In this document: positions 7,098 through 9,701 of the stretch, piece after piece
Layout of the letters: each line of letters starts with the position of its first letter
Position numbering within the stretch: position 1 is the first letter of the stretch
From: DAOPJM01 sp035399665
GTDB lineage: Bacteria; Bacillota; Clostridia; Christensenellales; CAG-138
Assembly (NCBI GenBank): GCA_035399665.1
Contig: DAOPJM010000052.1
Coordinates: forward strand, 1-9,701
DNA length: 9,701 nt
Direction of reading: 5' to 3'
Notes under the pieces: model-generated
Told to the model about the DNA's origin: nothing
The model's database searches: none
Seen by the model: only the letters and a program-made list of their open reading frames with translations
Program-made: the position numbers and the translations under genes

Positions 7098-7958
7098 TTA
7101 CGCGTGCGTAATCTCGGGGAAGGCCAATATGCGCTTCATATCCCGCGCAAGTCCGTCCCCACATATGAAGAAGGTCGTATCCTCCTCTTTGTGCTCGTGA
7201 AGGGTCAGCCCCGCGGGGTTTTCGGGCGTGAACGCAAGCTCTATACGCTTCACCTTTTCTCCGAACGCCTCCGCCGTCTCCAAAATGTTCACGCTGCGCG
7301 GCGCGTACAGGGCGAAAAGCGTCAGAACTCCGTCCTCTATACTTGCCACCGCGTAGGCGTCATGTGTCGGAAGGTACCAAACATCGCCCGACATGAAGCC
7401 TGTAAGGTAAAACATCAGTACGCTTTCCCCCTTTATCGCGGGTACGGCAAGATCGCGTCTTGCTCTAATCTGCTCTATAAAACGCTCTTGCCGCTCCCTT
7501 GTGTCCATTGGAACGTGATCCGCGCTCATGGGTTTTCTATTAGCCACATCAGCGCCATAGCGATACTCCAACGCCTTTGTAAAGCCAAGCCTTGGATAGA
7601 ACTCCCTCACGGAATCATTTGCATAAAGATACATTCCGTCGCAGTCACGGGCGTCATTTTGTGCCGCCTCCATGAGCATTCTCGAAAGCCCAAGACCCCG
7701 ATACTCGCGCTTGGTCATTACCGTGCCAAACTGAATGTAGCGGCGCGAACGACCGTCAAGCGTGCAGTCCATCACATTCGCGGACACATTCGCCGCCATG
7801 ACGCCGTTCACAAGCGCAGAATACGGGTGATAGTCCGTGCTGAAACCCGCGCCGTACCAAGGCGCTAAGTCTATCCCGAACACCTCTTTTGCAAGGTCGA
7901 AGAACTCCGGGCGCAGTCTGTTGTCCGAAAGATAATCCTTTACTGTCTCAATATCCAT
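7098..7958 (-). CDS. GNAT N-acetyltransferase with C-terminal extension
   Basis: Predicted cytoplasmic acetyl-CoA-dependent acyltransferase with unknown acceptor. In the 286 residues the GNAT domain occupies about 1-135: strand YIQFGTVMT (74-82), acetyl-CoA loop YRGLGLS (86-92), then MYLYANDSVREFYPRLGF (109-126), the motif B region. The opening (FFDLAKEVFGIDLAPWYGAGF) resembles a clostridial GNAT group I recall beginning with a VFGFDF..WY motif. Residues about 150-286 form an extra C-terminal domain (VLMFYLTGFMSGDVWYLP, then KRIELAFTP) that I cannot name firmly; it may be SCP2-like, as in some two-domain GNATs. The ATG has GGAG five bases upstream and a clear promoter about 50 bases upstream. 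Its stop is 13 bases before the chosen vanX start, so the two form an operon and may share a cell-wall or antibiotic-related role, which is inference. Confidence 0.88.
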   Translation of the reverse strand: MDIETVKDYLSDNRLRPEFFDLAKEVFGIDLAPWYGAGFSTDYHPYSALVNGVMAANVSANVMDCTLDGRSRRYIQFGTVMTKREYRGLGLSRMLMEAAQNDARDCDGMYLYANDSVREFYPRLGFTKALEYRYGADVANRKPMSADHVPMDTRERQERFIEQIRARRDLAVPAIKGESVLMFYLTGFMSGDVWYLPTHDAYAVASIEDGVLTLFALYAPRSVNILETAEAFGEKVKRIELAFTPENPAGLTLHEHKEEDTTFFICGDGLARDMKRILAFPEITHA

Positions 7959-8006
7959 AATCGCTCCGAATACCGAATTTCTCAGGTCTCAATACAGCCC
8001 TCGGTA

Positions 8007-8035
8007 ATTGTAGCAGAATGCCGCCCAAATGTCCA
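8007..8035 (-). promoter_or_regulatory. Housekeeping-type promoter of the GNAT-vanX operon
   Basis: The -35 box TGGACA (8030-8035) and the -10 box TACAAT (8007-8012) each match consensus at 5/6, with a 17-base spacer. A TG one base before the -10 gives an extended -10. It is one of the best promoters in the window and lies about 50 bases before the GNAT ATG. An imperfect dyad (CCATCA/TGGTGG, 8033-8048) overlaps the edge of the -35 box and could be an operator. Confidence 0.75.
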
Positions 8036-8069
8036 TCACAAATGGTGGTGCTGTCTCTGTTTTGCGTAG

Positions 8070-8096
8070 CCAAAGGGGATTGGCCCTTTTGGTTTT
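8070..8096 (+). terminator. Terminator-like hairpin oriented on the plus strand
   Basis: On the plus strand CCAAAGGGG (8070-8078) pairs with CCCTTTTGG (8084-8092), nine pairs including one G-U, around a 5-base loop. It is followed by TTTTATTAATTATT, a good terminator. On the minus strand the G-U becomes an A-C mismatch and CTACGC follows instead of a T-run. The hairpin lies about 10 bases after the anti-sigma stop codon, but it faces the wrong way to end that transcript. No plus-strand gene is visible upstream of it. Confidence 0.55.
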
Positions 8097-8101
8097 ATTA
8101 A

Positions 8102-9016
8102 TTATTCCTCCCGCTGTTCGGCAAATGTATCTTGCTTACGCTGTTTTATTAACGAGACGCCGAAAACCAATACCCCGTAGATTGCCAGAGAAGCGATACA
8201 ATTCATGATAAAACTACTCGTTGCTGAAAATGTAACGAACTCGGTTGAAATCACAAGATGGGCAATCACATAGGAAAGCGGCGCGGCGAACAGATACCCG
8301 ATAACGCGGCTTGCCTTCTTGTTCTTTCTAAGTATGACCCATGCGATTCCGACGACCAAGGAAGCTGCTGCCGCCAAGGTAAAATAATACCCTAAAACGA
8401 GTCTCGGCAAGACCGTCAGGTTCCCTTGCGGGTCCGTTCCGTATATGACCGTCGTGTTGTCTTTTTCCGTTGACAAATCGCAGTAATATACAATATCCGC
8501 TTTATCGGAGTTTGATGAAACCAGCACAAACGGCGTCGTCTTGCCGAGAATTTCATCCCACAATGAAGTCCACGCTTCGATATAAACGATGGAGCGGTTA
8601 TCCTCATTCACCGATTTCGTCACCTTGCATGAGGTTATGCTGTCGGAAAACTGTACCAAAATATCGCCGTTCTCGGTCTCGACAGCTGTCGCTCCGCTGT
8701 CCACATAGGAAACGTAATCGGGCTTTACAATCCGAGAAAAAGCAATCAGCATCAGCGTAAACACAAGCGAGGCCGCAAACAACACGGCGGTGATTCTTCT
8801 TCCTCGAATGCCCTTGCGCACCAATTTAAGCGAGTTGTCATTTGAAGAAGCCGCTATTAGCTCATCTCCAATCGGGCTCGTCAGCTTCTCAAGATACTCC
8901 GAACAGTCTTTACATTCGGCAAGATGCTCTTTTATCAGAGCATCGCTTTCTTCCGACGTCAATTTCTCGGCATAGAGAGGGAGCAAGTCCCGAATCACAC
9001 CACAGTTCGTTTTCAT
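8102..9016 (-). CDS. Membrane anti-sigma factor with N-terminal zinc finger (ZAS domain)
   Basis: Predicted anti-sigma factor that holds the ECF sigma factor encoded just upstream inactive at the membrane until an envelope signal is sensed. The cytosolic N-terminus carries a ZAS zinc site: Cys5, then His31-xxx-Cys35-xx-Cys38, preceded by the typical RDLLPLYAEKLTSEES segment. A first membrane helix spans about 75-94. Residues about 97-204 form a polar, probably extracytoplasmic domain. Three further hydrophobic segments follow at about 206-229, 238-257 and 265-290, with a charged tail. At 304 residues with four predicted helices it is larger than minimal one-helix anti-sigma factors. The ATG overlaps the sigma stop codon as ATGA and has GGAGG seven bases upstream, so translation of the pair is coupled. 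The signal and proteolysis route cannot be told from sequence. Confidence 0.9.
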   Translation of the reverse strand: MKTNCGVIRDLLPLYAEKLTSEESDALIKEHLAECKDCSEYLEKLTSPIGDELIAASSNDNSLKLVRKGIRGRRITAVLFAASLVFTLMLIAFSRIVKPDYVSYVDSGATAVETENGDILVQFSDSITSCKVTKSVNEDNRSIVYIEAWTSLWDEILGKTTPFVLVSSNSDKADIVYYCDLSTEKDNTTVIYGTDPQGNLTVLPRLVLGYYFTLAAAASLVVGIAWVILRKNKKASRVIGYLFAAPLSYVIAHLVISTEFVTFSATSSFIMNCIASLAIYGVLVFGVSLIKQRKQDTFAEQREE

Positions 9017-9507
9017 TTTGATTCCTCCAATAAAGTTTGTATTTTCCCTTTTGCTCGGTGGTAAGTGACGCAGGCCCAGTTTTCCGTTTTGCCGAAAATC
9101 TCCGCAATCTGCCCAAAGCTCAGCTCTCCGAACACGCGGAGGTTAAAGACCTCCTTGTATGGCTCCTGCATCGAATGCAGAGCCTTCAGAATCCGTATTG
9201 AAGCTTCCGCATCGGTCAGCTGTTCCTCAGGTCCCGGTTCGTTTTCGCTGTTTAGTGAAACGCTGTCAAGGGGAACTGTCCGTTTGCTCTCTTTCAGATA
9301 GGAATAGTAGCTGTTTTTCGCTATCTGACAAAGCCAGCTTCGAACATCGCATTTTCCCTCGAACCTGTCGATGGCTCGCATTGCCTTAAAAAAGGTGTCG
9401 CTTGTTATTTCATCTGCCGTCTGTGCGTTTCGACAGAGCTTCAACAGGTACTTATGCACCATGTCAAAATGCTCCGCGTAGATTTTTTCGAACTCGGACT
9501 CCGTCAC
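9013..9507 (-). CDS. ECF-type (group 4) sigma-70 family RNA polymerase sigma factor
   Basis: Alternative sigma factor that redirects RNA polymerase to a stress regulon, expected to be free in the cytoplasm only when its anti-sigma partner lets go. The 164 residues hold just the two domains of this class. Region 2 spans about 10-75 (DMVHKYLLKLCRNAQTADEI, then TFFKAMRAIDRFEG and RSWLCQIAKNSYYSYLK). A short acidic linker covers about 85-100. Region 4 spans about 105-155, with the DNA-binding helix-turn-helix in LSFGQIAEIFGKTENWACVTYHRAK. Start is GTG at 9505-9507, preceded by a near-perfect AGGAGGTGA. The stop overlaps the anti-sigma ATG. Upstream lies a housekeeping-type promoter rather than an obvious ECF-type (GGAAC/CGTC) autoregulatory one. 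Target genes are unknown. Confidence 0.95.
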   Translation of the reverse strand: MTESEFEKIYAEHFDMVHKYLLKLCRNAQTADEITSDTFFKAMRAIDRFEGKCDVRSWLCQIAKNSYYSYLKESKRTVPLDSVSLNSENEPGPEEQLTDAEASIRILKALHSMQEPYKEVFNLRVFGELSFGQIAEIFGKTENWACVTYHRAKGKIQTLLEESK

Positions 9508-9510
9508 TTT

Positions 9511-9521
9511 CTCACCTCCTG
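9511..9521 (-). promoter_or_regulatory. Near-perfect ribosome binding site of the sigma factor gene
   Basis: AGGAGGTGAG ends three bases before the GTG start and supports that unusual start codon. The TGA inside it also ends an open frame coming from upstream. Its CAGGAG core is complementary to CTCCTG in the leader (9599-9604). Confidence 0.85.
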
Positions 9522-9701
9522 TCTGTTAGACTTTGAAAAGCCGAAAATCTTACAAACTTCTTTCGCTGTCCGCTTTTAATTAACAGGTCGATAAACGGCA
9601 GGAGACCGTCTGCGTCATGATGCGAATTACAAGCATGGACAAGCTCCTGCAAGCACATGATACCATCGAACCGAATCATCGTCAATGATAGTGTAAAGCG
9701 C
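9512..9701 (-). CDS. Possible 3' end of an unrecognised upstream gene, cut by the window edge
   Basis: A frame open from the window edge runs about 62 codons and stops at a TGA inside the sigma-factor ribosome binding site. From its first ATG (9677-9679) it would give 55 residues beginning MIRFDGIMCLQELVHAC and ending FSAFQSLTDRR. I recognise no family. In favour: the continuous frame, natural-looking composition with hydrophobic heptad-like stretches (GLLPFIDLLIKSG), and a stop/RBS overlap typical of coupled genes. Against: a good promoter lies inside the frame, and an open run of this length occurs by chance fairly often. It may instead be the untranslated leader of the sigma operon. Confidence 0.3.
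   Translation of the reverse strand, partial: RFTLSLTMIRFDGIMCLQELVHACNSHHDADGLLPFIDLLIKSGQRKKFVRFSAFQSLTDRR
9598..9650 (-). ncRNA. Long-range leader hairpin upstream of the sigma factor gene
   Basis: GCAGGAG at the predicted 5' end of the transcript (9644-9650) is perfectly complementary over 7 bases to CTCCTGC (9598-9604), 39 bases apart. The same CTCCTG could instead pair with the CAGGAG of the sigma-factor ribosome binding site (9516-9521). The two pairings exclude each other, which would be one way to switch translation. No known riboswitch class was recognised, so this is a structural suggestion only. Confidence 0.25.
9657..9685 (-). promoter_or_regulatory. Housekeeping-type promoter of the sigma/anti-sigma operon
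   Basis: The -35 box TTGACG (9680-9685) and -10 box TATCAT (9657-9662) each match consensus at 5/6 with a 17-base spacer. The predicted start near 9650 gives a leader of about 140 bases before the sigma GTG. It suggests basal transcription by the main sigma factor, with control at the anti-sigma level. Confidence 0.65.

Noticed and set aside
7089..7868. A 259-codon open frame on the plus strand
   Set aside because: It is antisense to the GNAT gene, which has clear motifs, a promoter and a ribosome binding site. The plus-strand product is rich in Arg and His and matches nothing known to me.
6476..7958. A glycopeptide-resistance cassette
   Set aside because: Only the dipeptidase is present. 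The partner is a GNAT enzyme, and no ligase, dehydrogenase or two-component system is in the window.
1..9701. Mobile element, prophage, CRISPR array, tRNA or toxin-antitoxin pair
   Set aside because: No transposase, integrase, terminal repeats, repeat-spacer array, tRNA cloverleaf or recognisable toxin/antitoxin fold was found on either strand by eye.

Overview
This 9.7 kb window reads like a stretch of a mid-GC Gram-positive chromosome, most probably a Clostridia member. The grounds are strong AGGAGG-type ribosome binding sites, housekeeping-type -35/-10 promoters, an ECF sigma factor paired with a ZAS-type anti-sigma factor, and proteins resembling clostridial versions of PepF, dTMP kinase and GNAT enzymes. 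Every supportable gene lies on the minus strand, so the window is read from right to left. No tRNA, rRNA, IS element, CRISPR array or phage gene was seen.

Four transcription units can be proposed. (A) 9701 to 8102: an ECF sigma factor and a membrane anti-sigma factor, coupled by an ATGA start/stop overlap. They are preceded by a housekeeping-type promoter (TTGACG-17-TATCAT) and a leader of about 140 nt. (B) 8035 to 6428: promoter TGGACA-17-TACAAT, a GNAT acetyltransferase, a VanX-type D-Ala-D-Ala dipeptidase and a terminator. (C) 6352 to 1594: promoter TTGAAC-17-TAATAT, a dTMP kinase-like protein, oligoendopeptidase F, a membrane-anchored helical-repeat protein of unknown function, a tandem-GNAT protein and a strong terminator. 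A GC-rich hairpin lies between pepF and the helical-repeat gene. (D) 1514 to 5: promoter TTGACT-17-TAGGAT, a MATE efflux transporter and a terminator.

Functionally this is a mixed neighbourhood with an envelope and stress flavour. It holds an envelope-sensing type sigma/anti-sigma switch, a cell-wall dipeptide hydrolase, two unassigned acetyltransferases, a drug/metabolite exporter, peptide turnover by PepF and nucleotide metabolism by the dTMP kinase. No complete undescribed defence or mobile system is evident. The points most worth a second look are: an orphan VanX whose active-site residues fall at the same positions as in VanX itself, but which has no vanH, vanA or vanRS nearby; a sigma-factor leader that could form two mutually exclusive pairings, one of which covers the ribosome binding site; the lack of a sense-strand terminator after the anti-sigma gene, with a terminator-like hairpin facing the other way; and the unrecognised membrane repeat protein.
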